From Rufibacter ruber (GTDB lineage Bacteria; Bacteroidota; Bacteroidia; Cytophagales; Hymenobacteraceae): a stretch of 39,720 nt of DNA. How positions within the stretch are numbered: the stretch's first letter is position 1; every line of letters starts with the position of its first letter. Where the stretch lies: contig NZ_LRMM01000049.1 in the NCBI RefSeq assembly GCF_001647275.1, positions 1 to 39,720 of the forward strand, read 5' to 3'. A program made the position numbers and the translations under genes. Positions 15,030 to 23,974 of the stretch are shown piece by piece. The notes beneath the pieces are model-generated. The model searched no databases, was not told where the DNA came from, and saw only the letters and a list, made by a program, of their open reading frames with translations.

Positions 15030-17567
15030 TTGAACATGCAGGGAAAAACCTTTACCCCCTACCACTACTGCATCAGCAAATGGCCCTTGCTGGTAGTTCT
15101 ACTTATCCTGTGCTTCACCCCAGACGCACAAGCCCAAACCCCCGGCTTTATTTTTCAGAAGGCACTCAGCCCGGGACCAACGGTGCTGGACCCCAACGGA
15201 GATGTTTACATTTCTAAATTCAAAACAGGCTTTGTGGGCACCAATGACATGGGAACCCACAGCGAAATCACCTACCGCTTTCTGCCTCAGATGCCCTCTC
15301 CGGCAGGGCCCGAGCCATTAGCTGACCTCGTAACGGGTTCAAGCGGCGGCCACACAGACTTAGCCAATGTGCCCCTTGGTATGTACTATGATGGGACGCA
15401 CCTATTGTTCAGAGTACGGTTGGGGGGAACCTCAACCGCTTCTAAAGGATATAGTTTTCTCTTAGATACAGATGGAGTTTTTAACAAGCAAAAGTTGGCA
15501 GATGGCACTCTGGTAGATTATACCACGCCCTCTAAAGTAACCAACTTAGGGTTTGAATACGAAGTTGTACTTGCCCTTAACTTTGACGTGGTGGTCTATC
15601 GGCATAAAGGTAGTGGCGACACGGGAGACCCCATGTCCAGCAATGTTATCTGGCGGGGCAGTGCGCACGGAGGATATAATAAGTATTTTCAGAAATCTAT
15701 GGCAGCTACCACTGCTGGGGGGGATGCAGATTACTTTTTTGACTTTTATGTTCCGCTTTCAGCATTCAGTGCAGACGGAAGCATAGGAATATCCCCTACC
15801 ACTCCCATGCGGATCAGTGGTTCTACCGTAACCAGTGCCCAAACAGGTCTGGAAGGTACCATCTCAGATATTGGCGGGGTAGATGACAAGAAGTACGGGA
15901 ATGATAAACTTAAAATTTGGAATGAACTGATTCCTGATTTCCCCCCTACCTCCCCGCAAGATTTAGAGAATGGCGACTTTTGCCAAACTGCCGCTCCTGA
16001 GGCGCCCGTCATTTCTACTTCAGGTGGCGTAAGAACCACAACTACCACTATTACGGGTACTTCTACTGAGAATGGTGGTATCCTCAGAATCTACAGGAAT
16101 GGGGTGGAGATCATTGCAACTAACCCAATAACGGTGAGCAATGGTGTTTGGTCTTTCCCCTTGCCTGCCGGTACTTCCTTGGCCTTAAATGATAAAATAA
16201 CAGCTAAAGTAACAAGAGCGGCAGCATCTCCTTGTCCTGAACTTTCATCTGTGTCTTCTGCCACTGTAACGGTTGGCACCATTCAGTATGGAACCTGCAC
16301 AACCACGGCACCTATTATTACAAGTGTTAGTGGAAAAGACGTTTTAAATGGAACCACTATTTATCCTGGCGCAGAGATCAGGATTTACAAGGATGGTATC
16401 TACTTTGCCTCAGTTACCTCCGGCACCACTCCTACCACCACGGGCGGCAGTACTTACAGCTGGACGTATAATAACACCCTATATTCGCGTGACTTCGGGT
16501 ATCCAAGAGACGCCGGCAGTGAGAGTACTTCAAAAGACTATGCAACGGTTAACGCTACAGTGACTCCGGTGAATGGTTGTCAGTCAAAGCGGTCAAACAG
16601 TTACTACATGAACTCCACCTCTGCTGACAATTCAACGCCTAACACTACAACCGTACCACAAACCACCCTTACGCCTTCGCTGTCTACCACAAATCTTTGC
16701 TCCGGCGCCACTATCATTAGTGGAACCGCTGAACCTGGCGCTTTGATTTTCATGTATGTGAATGGGGTCCCCATTAACGCAAATGCTGACGGTGGCCTGG
16801 GTACAATTAGTGTAACAACTGTTAACGGGAGAACCCCCATTACCTATACGGCTCAGGTGACCACCGCTGCCGGCACACCTTTGAATGCTGATGCATCTAA
16901 CACCGCCAGCTGGACAGTCAATATTTCAAGCTTTAACTTACAGGCAGGTGATAAAATTTCATTTAGGGCTGCTGTTCCAAACAATTCGGTAGGAAACGGG
17001 AACAAACCCAATTACCCCAGTAATTATGAAGGGCTTTCTGCGGCTACCACAGAACTTGAAATTGGTGCCTGCGCTGCAGCTGCCCCGGTCATTACCACCA
17101 CGTCCCCTTGCCCTACTACTGCCAGCATTTCTGGTACTTCCACAGAGAATGGTTCGTTTGTTACGGTCTATCGCAGAGTTGGAACAACTGCCAATACAAC
17201 AACAGACACCCGTCTCACCAATGCAGTAGAAGTTGTCAACGGTGCCTGGACTGCCAATATTCTGACAGGTTTTGCCCCTTCTGCCGGGAGCATTTTGTAC
17301 GCGGTAGCTACTGCTCCCAATAAAACAGCAAGTGCCATCTCCAACCTGGCCACAGTTTCCACCCCGGGCACGGCGGCCAGCTATGGATTGGTATTGAATC
17401 CTATCAAGGAAGGTGCTACTGCATTACGGGTACCTCTACCATTAATGGTACAGGTACCGTGTATCTCTACATTGACGGTACTAAAATTGCTGGTACGGCA
17501 ACGGTCTCCTCCAACGGAACAACTGCCGCCACCTGGAGTGTTTCCATTTCATCTGCCAACCAGTTGA
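15030..17567 (+). CDS. Giant T9SS surface protein, paralog 2, N-terminal part (frameshifted)
   Basis: It begins with a signal peptide (WPLLVVLLILCFTPDAQAQ) and the same unnamed N-terminal domain as the preceding gene, sharing TGSSGGHTDLANVPLGMYYDG and GLEGTISDIGGVDDKKYGNDK almost unchanged. Ig-like modules with GTSTENG follow. The true reading frame continues to about 17415 (residue 795). The last 50 or so residues of this open frame are Pro/Leu-rich, unlike the rest, and are read out of frame. The frame at 17459-21610 continues the protein. Joined, the gene would span 15030-21610 and encode about 2193 residues. A single-base loss near 17414-17420 explains the break. Confidence 0.85.
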   Translation: MNMQGKTFTPYHYCISKWPLLVVLLILCFTPDAQAQTPGFIFQKALSPGPTVLDPNGDVYISKFKTGFVGTNDMGTHSEITYRFLPQMPSPAGPEPLADLVTGSSGGHTDLANVPLGMYYDGTHLLFRVRLGGTSTASKGYSFLLDTDGVFNKQKLADGTLVDYTTPSKVTNLGFEYEVVLALNFDVVVYRHKGSGDTGDPMSSNVIWRGSAHGGYNKYFQKSMAATTAGGDADYFFDFYVPLSAFSADGSIGISPTTPMRISGSTVTSAQTGLEGTISDIGGVDDKKYGNDKLKIWNELIPDFPPTSPQDLENGDFCQTAAPEAPVISTSGGVRTTTTTITGTSTENGGILRIYRNGVEIIATNPITVSNGVWSFPLPAGTSLALNDKITAKVTRAAASPCPELSSVSSATVTVGTIQYGTCTTTAPIITSVSGKDVLNGTTIYPGAEIRIYKDGIYFASVTSGTTPTTTGGSTYSWTYNNTLYSRDFGYPRDAGSESTSKDYATVNATVTPVNGCQSKRSNSYYMNSTSADNSTPNTTTVPQTTLTPSLSTTNLCSGATIISGTAEPGALIFMYVNGVPINANADGGLGTISVTTVNGRTPITYTAQVTTAAGTPLNADASNTASWTVNISSFNLQAGDKISFRAAVPNNSVGNGNKPNYPSNYEGLSAATTELEIGACAAAAPVITTTSPCPTTASISGTSTENGSFVTVYRRVGTTANTTTDTRLTNAVEVVNGAWTANILTGFAPSAGSILYAVATAPNKTASAISNLATVSTPGTAASYGLVLNPIKEGATALRVPLPLMVQVPCISTLTVLKLLVRQRSPPTEQLPPPGVFPFHLPTS

Positions 17568-20500
17568 ACCTGTCCCCTGGCATTCAGGTAACGGCTTCTA
17601 TTTTGCCAAGCGCTCCGGCCGGAATCTGTGAAAGCCAGCAGACAGCTGCTCAAACGGTCACCTGTTATGCTCCCTCCTCCAGTCCGGTAATCACTACCAC
17701 TTCCCAGACCATTTGCCGTGGCAATGTGGCCACTGTCACCATCACAGGCGTTGAAGACGGGGTTATTTACCAATTATACAATGGTGAAACCGCCACTGGC
17801 CCCTCAGCGGTGGGTGACTTGACCGCCAGCACTTCCCTCACCTTAACGTCTGGACCACTGGCCGCCACTACTACTTTAAAAGTGAGAGCCTTTAGAGTAG
17901 GTAGTGCCTCCTGCACGGTAACCTTGAATGGTTCATCAGTGATCACTGTCAACCCAGGGCCTAATGCCTTTAACGTCACCCCCACCAGCTCAAATGTGTG
18001 TAACGGCAGCACGGCCATGGTCTCCCTTTCTGGATCTGAATCTGGCACAAGCTATCGGGTGCAGGTGTATGACGCCAATACTGACACTTATGTGAATAGC
18101 GGTGAAGCGGTTACAGGAACGGGTAGTGCTATTCATTTAACAACCGCAGCTTTATCTACCAGCGGTACTTTCAAGGTAGTTGCTACCTCTGGGTCTTGTA
18201 CAGTAGACATGGGCAACACCTTCACCGTGTTTGTTCCTGCTAACAATTTAACCCTTACGCCTGCCACCCGCTCTATCTGTAACGGAGCCACCGCATCGGT
18301 GACCATTAAGTCGTCTCAAGCGGGGGTAACGTACCAGCTTTTCAACGGAACCACGGCCTCAGGCAGTGCAGTAGCCGGCACAGGCGGAGATCTCACCCTT
18401 ACCACAGGCGCCTTGACAACTGTAGGCACTACTACCTTCAAAGTAGTGGGCACCACCTCTTCTCCTGCCTGTAGTGTGGAACTTACCCAAACCTTTGCAG
18501 TAACCGTAACACCAGCCTTAACTACTCCCAATATCACGCTCACCTCCACCAACCCACTTTGTGATGGCGGTACAGCTACCATACGGGTGAATAGCTCACA
18601 ATTAGGGGTAACTTACCAGATTTACAATGGCAATTATACCAGCGGTTCTGCGGTAGTGGGTACCGGTGGTGATATAGTGCTTACCTCTGCCAACTTAACG
18701 GCCAGTACTACCTTAACCGTAAGAGCCAGTAATACCTGCGGGAACACCTTAACAAGCAATGGTGTGGCCGTTACGGTGACCGCCATTCAGGCATACACCG
18801 TATCACCTACCAGCGCGTCTATCTGTTCTGGCAGTACGTTTACCGTGACCCTGGCCAACTCAACCGCCAGCACTACCTATACCCTGAAATACTACAATCC
18901 TGGCACCAGAACTTTTGTAGACTTCAGCCCGGTGGTATCAAAAACTAATACCTCCACCCAAAGCGGTGCCTTAACCTTAACTGCCCCGGCATTGTCAGCC
19001 AACACTACCCTAAAAGTGGTGGCTACCTCAGGTTCATGTGCTAAGGACATGCTGAATACTGTAGATGTATCTGTATCTTCCACCACGGTGACCTTCTCTA
19101 CTTCTACCCAGAAGATCTGTGCTGGTTCTGCCGCATCAGTCACTATTCTGAACTCACAGTATGGTGCCATATACCAGTTACAAACCGTAACCGGTACTAC
19201 CCCAACCTACACCAACACAGGTGCATCAGTGACGGGTACTGGTGGAGACATTACGTTAACCTCAGCGGCGTTCAACACCAACAGCACCAATACCCTGCGT
19301 GTCTTGGTAACACCGAGCGGCTGCCCTGCCTTTGGATCTTCTACCTTTACAGTAACCGTGGCTTCGCCAACGGCACAGACGGTAACAAGAGACACGCCAG
19401 CCTCTATCTGCTCTGGTAGCACCAGCACGCTTTCTTTAGCAGCATCTGAACTAGGCGTGACCTATCAGATTTATGCCAACAATGTGGCCGTAGGCTTACC
19501 CGTTCAAGGTAACGGTGGAAAGATTTCATTGACCACTTCGCCTTTGACAAGCACCACCACCTTAAAGGTAGTGGCTAGCCAGTCTGGCTGCAGCAACGTA
19601 GACATGACCAATAGCTACACCATTACGGTGGGTACGCCTAATACCGTTTTCACAGTTGCTCCAGCCTCACAGAATATTTGTGCCAACGGAACGGCGCAGG
19701 TGTCCCTGTCAGGTTCTCAGAGCGGAGTTTATTATCAGTTGTACAATGGGAATACCGCCACAGGTGCGCAGGTAGCAGGAACTGGAAGTGCCATTACGTT
19801 AACCTCCGGTGCTTTGACAGCTAACGCCACTTTAACAGTGGTAGCCCTATCTGCCAATGCCTGCGGCAATACCACCATGGATGGGTTCTCCGCAGTGACG
19901 GTTTCACCAATGCCGCTCAAGCCAACTGTTACCTCATCTGCCTCTACGCTCTGCGGCACCGGTAACGTAACCTTCACAGTGGGCAACTTAGTGAACGGGG
20001 TGTCTTACCAGTTGTACAAAGACGGGGTGGCCCAAAACAGCCCCATCACTTACACCGGTTCAAACGCCATCTCTTTCACCTCAGCCATAAGTGCTGCCAC
20101 TACAAAGTTCACCGTGGTAGCCACCAATGGGACCTGTACCCCCGCCACTTCTGATGAAGTCACCATTACTTCTGTGACCCTTGCAACACCTGTCATTGCC
20201 TTAGACAACGCTACTGTTTGTAAAGGGAACTCAGCACTTCTGTCTGTGACCAACCCTGCCAACGGCGTAGTGTATAAGTTGTACAAAGACAATGTGTATA
20301 CCAACCTCTCTGTCACTGCCGCTAACGGTACGGCCACTTTCTCAGTAAACACCGCTGGTGTGTACAAAGTGGTGGCAACTTCTAGCGGTTGTGAAAGCCT
20401 GGCCTCCAACACGGCAACTCTCACGGTAACTGAGGCTCCTTCTACTTATGCATTGGCTTCCGCCGCCACACAGAATGTTTGCAGAGGTTCAAAAGCTACT

Positions 20501-21610
20501 ATTTCCATTGCTGGTTCTGAGCAAGGGGTGGTGTACCAACTAGTTAATCTGTCCACCAACGAGCCTACCGGCACACCGGTGACAGGAAACGGCTCTATGA
20601 TTTTCCTGTACACAGATGCCATCACTGTTGACGGCACCTATAACTTAAAAGTAACCGCCACGAATAGCACCTGCGGCTTTACAACAGAGATGGGAGAGAC
20701 CTCAGTGATAGTGGCGGAATGCCCAATTATGTATGAGGTGGAGCCGCCCTATACCAAAGTAACCTATACCACCAATGAGGTTATCGCTACGCCTGTTTTA
20801 ACCGGTTGGACCTATACCGGGCCCCTTACCTATACCGTAATAGAAGGAACGCCTTTGACTGGCACATCAGTTGATCCGGTAACAGGGAAACTGTATGTTT
20901 CAACCAGCACCATGAGCACGCTGCAATCTGGTACCAGAACCCTGAGAATTTTAGCCACTGATCAGTTGGGCGCTACCCGTACCACCTACATGACCTACTC
21001 CATCAATGATGCCGATGCAGATGGTTACGAACGCGCTGGAGGCATTGAAGTGCTGCCGGTGCAACTGATTTCCTTCTCTGCCACTCCAACGGTGGCCGGT
21101 GTACAGCTGAAATGGAGTACTGCCTCTGAGAAAGACAATGACTTCTTCCAGATTGAGCGTAGCCAGGACGGCAGAACGTTCACGGCAGTTGGGAAAGTGC
21201 AAGGGAACGGCAACAGCAATACCGTAAAACAGTACGGCTACTTAGATGCCACCACCACTGCTAAAACCCAATACTACAGGTTGAAGCAGGTGGATTACGA
21301 CGGCAAGTTTGAGTACTCCAGAGTGATCAGTGCAGCAGCGGGTAAAACCGTAACCCCTGCCCAACCATTGGTTTTCCCGAATCCGTTTGTAAAAGAGTTC
21401 ACGCTCAGTCTGACCAGTGAAACGGCCATGAATGTGACCGTTGAGCTACGTGACCTGCAGAACCGGGTAGTAAAAACTCAAAAAGCCGTGTTGGTAAAAG
21501 GAAACAACCATCTGCCTCTAACCACAGACAACCTGCCGGCTGGCACGTACCTCCTTAATGTAACCGGCAACGGGTTAAGGCTGGTGCAGAAAGTGATAAA
21601 AACCAATTAA
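17459..21610 (+). CDS. Giant T9SS surface protein, paralog 2, C-terminal part
   Basis: This 1383-residue frame starts at a GTG (17459) that is probably not a real start. The frame is open upstream and reads YCITGTSTINGTGTVYLYIDG, the expected continuation of the frame at 15030. It contains eleven repeats of about 80-95 residues. Each has the pattern (I/V)CxGxxAxVxIxxSxxGVxYQLYNG, then GTGGxIxLT, then a second cysteine; the two cysteines probably form a disulfide in an Ig-like fold. A domain like that in paralog 1 follows (VEPPYTKVTYTTNEVIATP), then LPVQLISFSATP...VQLKWST. A T9SS type A sorting domain from FPNPFVKEFTLSL to LPAGTYLLNV ends it. It has no enzyme motif. It is likely a long surface stalk or adhesin. 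Confidence 0.85.
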   Translation: MYLYIDGTKIAGTATVSSNGTTAATWSVSISSANQLNLSPGIQVTASILPSAPAGICESQQTAAQTVTCYAPSSSPVITTTSQTICRGNVATVTITGVEDGVIYQLYNGETATGPSAVGDLTASTSLTLTSGPLAATTTLKVRAFRVGSASCTVTLNGSSVITVNPGPNAFNVTPTSSNVCNGSTAMVSLSGSESGTSYRVQVYDANTDTYVNSGEAVTGTGSAIHLTTAALSTSGTFKVVATSGSCTVDMGNTFTVFVPANNLTLTPATRSICNGATASVTIKSSQAGVTYQLFNGTTASGSAVAGTGGDLTLTTGALTTVGTTTFKVVGTTSSPACSVELTQTFAVTVTPALTTPNITLTSTNPLCDGGTATIRVNSSQLGVTYQIYNGNYTSGSAVVGTGGDIVLTSANLTASTTLTVRASNTCGNTLTSNGVAVTVTAIQAYTVSPTSASICSGSTFTVTLANSTASTTYTLKYYNPGTRTFVDFSPVVSKTNTSTQSGALTLTAPALSANTTLKVVATSGSCAKDMLNTVDVSVSSTTVTFSTSTQKICAGSAASVTILNSQYGAIYQLQTVTGTTPTYTNTGASVTGTGGDITLTSAAFNTNSTNTLRVLVTPSGCPAFGSSTFTVTVASPTAQTVTRDTPASICSGSTSTLSLAASELGVTYQIYANNVAVGLPVQGNGGKISLTTSPLTSTTTLKVVASQSGCSNVDMTNSYTITVGTPNTVFTVAPASQNICANGTAQVSLSGSQSGVYYQLYNGNTATGAQVAGTGSAITLTSGALTANATLTVVALSANACGNTTMDGFSAVTVSPMPLKPTVTSSASTLCGTGNVTFTVGNLVNGVSYQLYKDGVAQNSPITYTGSNAISFTSAISAATTKFTVVATNGTCTPATSDEVTITSVTLATPVIALDNATVCKGNSALLSVTNPANGVVYKLYKDNVYTNLSVTAANGTATFSVNTAGVYKVVATSSGCESLASNTATLTVTEAPSTYALASAATQNVCRGSKATISIAGSEQGVVYQLVNLSTNEPTGTPVTGNGSMIFLYTDAITVDGTYNLKVTATNSTCGFTTEMGETSVIVAECPIMYEVEPPYTKVTYTTNEVIATPVLTGWTYTGPLTYTVIEGTPLTGTSVDPVTGKLYVSTSTMSTLQSGTRTLRILATDQLGATRTTYMTYSINDADADGYERAGGIEVLPVQLISFSATPTVAGVQLKWSTASEKDNDFFQIERSQDGRTFTAVGKVQGNGNSNTVKQYGYLDATTTAKTQYYRLKQVDYDGKFEYSRVISAAAGKTVTPAQPLVFPNPFVKEFTLSLTSETAMNVTVELRDLQNRVVKTQKAVLVKGNNHLPLTTDNLPAGTYLLNVTGNGLRLVQKVIKTN

Positions 21611-21636
21611 GCCCCACAAACACGGGAGGTAAATTT

Positions 21637-21667
21637 TAAAAGGCCGGGAGTTCCCGGCCTTTTTTTG
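21637..21667. terminator. Intrinsic terminator after paralog 2
   Basis: AGGCCGGGA (21641-21649) pairs with TCCCGGCCT (21652-21660) and six T follow. The A run before it could make it work also for the convergent GNAT gene. A palindrome copy abuts it. Confidence 0.9.
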
Positions 21668-21708
21668 TTTCTGTTTTTCTGTTTTCGCAAAACAGGCCAA
21701 AAACAGAA
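21667..21708. repeat. 40-bp palindrome family, copy 10
   Basis: The left arm has lost the GGC block (CTGTTTTTCTGTTTTC). The right arm AAAACAGGCCAAAAACAG is consensus. It directly follows the terminator between convergent genes. Confidence 0.75.
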
Positions 21709-21735
21709 CGCATCAATAAAGTGGTGCGGCAAAGG

Positions 21736-22299
21736 CTACCGGGTGTCATTCAACTTGGCGAAGATATCAAGGCTAATGTAGCGGCCGTTCTTTATCTCGC
21801 AGTCAACCATGGTTCCTTCATGGGTGAAATGTAGTTTCCGCACGGCTTTTTTACAGATCTCATTCTCCGTCTCCACCAGCCCTTCAATACGGTGGAGCCC
21901 AAGGGGGCCGAAGGCATACCCAAAAATAAGCGGCATGGCTTCGGGCATGATGCCCTGGCCCCAGTACTCTGGCAAAAGCCAGAACCCTATTTCAGCTTTT
22001 TTGTGCGCCAAACTTATGCTGCTCAGCCCGCCCGCCCCATAGAAAAGCTGGTTGTCTGCAGAGCACACCGCCCACCAGATGCCGGTCTGCTGGCGCTCAT
22101 TTGCCCAGAACCAGTCCAGCTGGGTTTGGGTATCTTCCAGGCTGGTGTAGTTGACGCCGTAGTAGTTGATCACGTCTGGGTGGGAGAGGCCCCGGAATAC
22201 ATTCTCCAGGTCAGAGGGTTGGAACCGGCGCAGCAACAGGCGCTCGGTTCTTAGTTCCGGAAAGGCAAGGGGGAGAAGACTCTCTGGCAAGGCATTCAT
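21736..22299 (-). CDS. GNAT-family N-acetyltransferase (RimJ/RimL-like)
   Basis: This 187-residue enzyme should transfer an acetyl group from acetyl-CoA to an amine. The family opening LRTERLLLRRFQPSDLE is at about residues 16-32. The strand IGFWLLPEYWGQGIMPEA covers the acetyl-CoA pyrophosphate loop (normally Q/RxxGxG/A, here YWGQGI). It closes with HRIEGLVETENEICKKAVRKLHF, typical of the RimJ/RimL type. Members acetylate ribosomal proteins, other protein N-termini, amino acids or antibiotics, and the substrate cannot be told here. It lies downstream of the CAT-like gene on the same strand, with a 90-base gap and a promoter-like box of its own. Confidence 0.9.
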   Translation of the reverse strand: MNALPESLLPLAFPELRTERLLLRRFQPSDLENVFRGLSHPDVINYYGVNYTSLEDTQTQLDWFWANERQQTGIWWAVCSADNQLFYGAGGLSSISLAHKKAEIGFWLLPEYWGQGIMPEAMPLIFGYAFGPLGLHRIEGLVETENEICKKAVRKLHFTHEGTMVDCEIKNGRYISLDIFAKLNDTR

Positions 22300-22319
22300 A
22301 TCTCTGACACGTTCATTCC

Positions 22320-22327
22320 CAAAGGTA
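22320..22327 (-). promoter_or_regulatory. -7 box (TACCTTTG) before the GNAT gene
   Basis: On the minus strand TACCTTTG matches TAnnTTTG exactly, 20 bases before the ATG at 22299. No clear -33 box is present. Confidence 0.45.
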
Positions 22328-22389
22328 TATTTTTCAGGGGAAACGCAGAAAGTATCACCGCCTACGTCACGCTTTTGAGAAGGTAGCCT

Positions 22390-23037
22390 TTATTCCATAG
22401 AGCAGATGACCGCGTTCAGCTGCTCCAGGAACAGGTGAAGGTGGTAACCATCGGCTAAGGCATGGTGCAGGGCAATGCTCATCGGCAAGGTTACTTTCTC
22501 CGCGTGAACTTCTATTCGGCCGAAGGCGATTTTAGGTACCCCCGCCTCCTGCGGATTGACGGAGGTGGCATGCTCCATTCCCTTGAAGGGGAACCAGGGG
22601 AGGGTGGTCATGTGCAGCAAATCGGGGCCCTGGTGACCAATAAACACGTCTTTGCTCTTCTTGGCATCATCAATCAGGGCGCGGGCGTGCGCGCAGAAGG
22701 CGGGCAGTGAATCTTGATGCGGCAGGCTCACAAAGGCAATGGTGTGGTTGTCTTTGAGCACGGTGGTAGAAAGGTCCAGCCCCTCATACAACACCACCTG
22801 CCCGTTCTCCAGCCGCAGCCGGAAGTTCTCCGTGGCGCGGGCGGCCTGGAGCGTGGCATAGAGGTACGCAAGGAAAACAGAGGTGTTTTCTTGCCTGCAG
22901 AACCGGTGCAGCGGCGTAAGGTCTACCTGGGTGTGTACATTGAAAAAGGGCTGTGTAAAGGTTCTAAAGAAGTTGAACTGCTCTTCCCGCTCCCAGCCCT
23001 CAAGGGGAATTCTCTTTTTATTGTATTTCGAAATCAT
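22390..23037 (-). CDS. Chloramphenicol acetyltransferase-like protein
   Basis: This 215-residue protein has the length and fold signature of type A chloramphenicol acetyltransferases. These include an N-terminal W(E)REEQFNFF, VDLTPL, and near the end SIALHHALADGYH, which matches the catalytic HHAVCDGFH. His192 would be the catalytic base and Asp196 the structural aspartate. The cysteine of the classical motif is alanine here, a change seen in many chromosomal CAT-like proteins with untested substrates. It overlaps the Crp/Fnr regulator gene by 20 bases, so the two are almost certainly cotranscribed. Real chloramphenicol resistance is possible but unproven. Confidence 0.88.
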   Translation of the reverse strand: MISKYNKKRIPLEGWEREEQFNFFRTFTQPFFNVHTQVDLTPLHRFCRQENTSVFLAYLYATLQAARATENFRLRLENGQVVLYEGLDLSTTVLKDNHTIAFVSLPHQDSLPAFCAHARALIDDAKKSKDVFIGHQGPDLLHMTTLPWFPFKGMEHATSVNPQEAGVPKIAFGRIEVHAEKVTLPMSIALHHALADGYHLHLFLEQLNAVICSME

Positions 23038-23692
23038 AGGTTGCTAACCGTTTCTCAATGCCTTTTCTGTTAGTGTGCACCACCAGACTGCCTCTGGTTT
23101 GCAGGAGTTGCTCTTCCTCCAGCTGGGCCAGCAGCCGGTTGAGGTTGCGCTGCGAGGTGCCCAGCAACTCAGTGAGCAGAGGCTTGGAGATCTGCAGTTC
23201 ATTGAGGCGGGAAAGCTCCCGTAACACAATAAGCAAGGTGTAGATGAGGCGGTTTGTGCTCTGGATAGACGTCTGCAGGGAGGTGTTCAGCAGTTTAGAG
23301 GCCATGGAACGGTGCACCAGCAGGTTAAAGTCTGCCTCCTGCGCCAGCATCTTCAGAAACTGCACCGTGCTGATGTGGTAAAAGGTGCAATTGGTAAGCG
23401 CCTGTACGGTGCTGAAGTAGGGCATGTGCATGATAGCCTCCACATCACCCTCCACTTCGCCCGGGCCGAACACCCCCAGCGTAAACGAGGAACCGGCGGC
23501 GGTGGTTCTGGTGACTTTCACCAGACCGGCGGCCAGGATATAGACCCCTTGGGGAGTGGCGCTTTGCTTCAGGAGAACCTGCTGGGCGGCGGCATGCACC
23601 TCGGTGATCTGGTAACGCTCCAGCAGCGCCGGGTGCGCCTGCATAAAGAGAGTGACCTTGGTGCGGTACTCGGTATAGAAATGCTCATCCAT
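23018..23692 (-). CDS. Crp/Fnr-family transcriptional regulator
   Basis: This 224-residue protein has an N-terminal cyclic-nucleotide-binding-like beta barrel (about residues 15-130). It includes GVYILAAGLVKV and FGPGEVEGDVEAI. A long dimer helix and a C-terminal winged helix follow. The recognition region is ISKPLLTELLGTSQRNLNRLLAQLEEEQLLQTRGS. The canonical phosphate-binding RxS is not evident, so cAMP binding is doubtful, and no Fnr-type cysteine cluster is seen. It leads an operon with the CAT-like gene. A TAAGTTTG box ends four bases before its ATG, and a perfect-arm palindrome fills the promoter spacer, suggesting autoregulation. Confidence 0.9.
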   Translation of the reverse strand: MDEHFYTEYRTKVTLFMQAHPALLERYQITEVHAAAQQVLLKQSATPQGVYILAAGLVKVTRTTAAGSSFTLGVFGPGEVEGDVEAIMHMPYFSTVQALTNCTFYHISTVQFLKMLAQEADFNLLVHRSMASKLLNTSLQTSIQSTNRLIYTLLIVLRELSRLNELQISKPLLTELLGTSQRNLNRLLAQLEEEQLLQTRGSLVVHTNRKGIEKRLATYDFEIQ

Positions 23693-23696
23693 GCTG

Positions 23697-23723
23697 CAAA
23701 CTTAGGTGTTGCGCCCGGCGCAA
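23697..23723 (-). promoter_or_regulatory. Promoter and palindromic operator of the Crp/Fnr operon
   Basis: On the minus strand, TTG is followed by 16 bases and TAAGTTTG (23704-23697), a full match to TAnnTTTG. The TTG is the start of a palindrome, TTGCGCCGGGCGCAA (23723-23709), with perfect 7-bp arms. A dimer bound here would cover the -33 region. The transcript would start at or next to the ATG. Confidence 0.6.
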
Positions 23724-23762
23724 GAAAGGACATTTGTCTTCCTCTGAAAAGGGGGGAGAGAG

Positions 23763-23831
23763 AGTACCGTTGGGTTTTCTGTTTATGGCCTGTTTTCCAG
23801 AAAACAGGCATAAACAGAAACCAACGGTACT
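23763..23831. repeat. 40-bp palindrome family, copy 11, with extended arms (69 bp)
   Basis: The core arms CTGTTTATGGCCTGTTTTC and GAAAACAGGCATAAACAG are nearly perfect. Pairing continues outward through AGTACCGTTGG (left) and CCAACGGTACT (right), giving arms of about 33 bp. It lies about 70 bases upstream of the Crp/Fnr gene. Confidence 0.85.
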
Positions 23832-23974
23832 GGCTGCAAAAAGCACTTCAAACGGGATAGAGCAAGGGTACCAGTGTCTTTTGGGCGGCTTACATTCGCC
23901 ACCAGAGTCAAATTCCAATCAACTTCCAGCAGGGCCAGAGAAGGAACTCTAGTAGCCTGTTCCCCGCTGCCACC

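Noticed and set aside
17405-17470. Programmed -1 ribosomal frameshift in the surface-protein gene
   Set aside because: No slippery XXXYYYZ site or downstream pseudoknot was evident at the frame change; simple base loss explains it better.
23312-23860. 182-codon plus-strand frame opposite the Crp/Fnr gene
   Set aside because: It is antisense to the regulator and continues through a palindrome repeat; no protein features.
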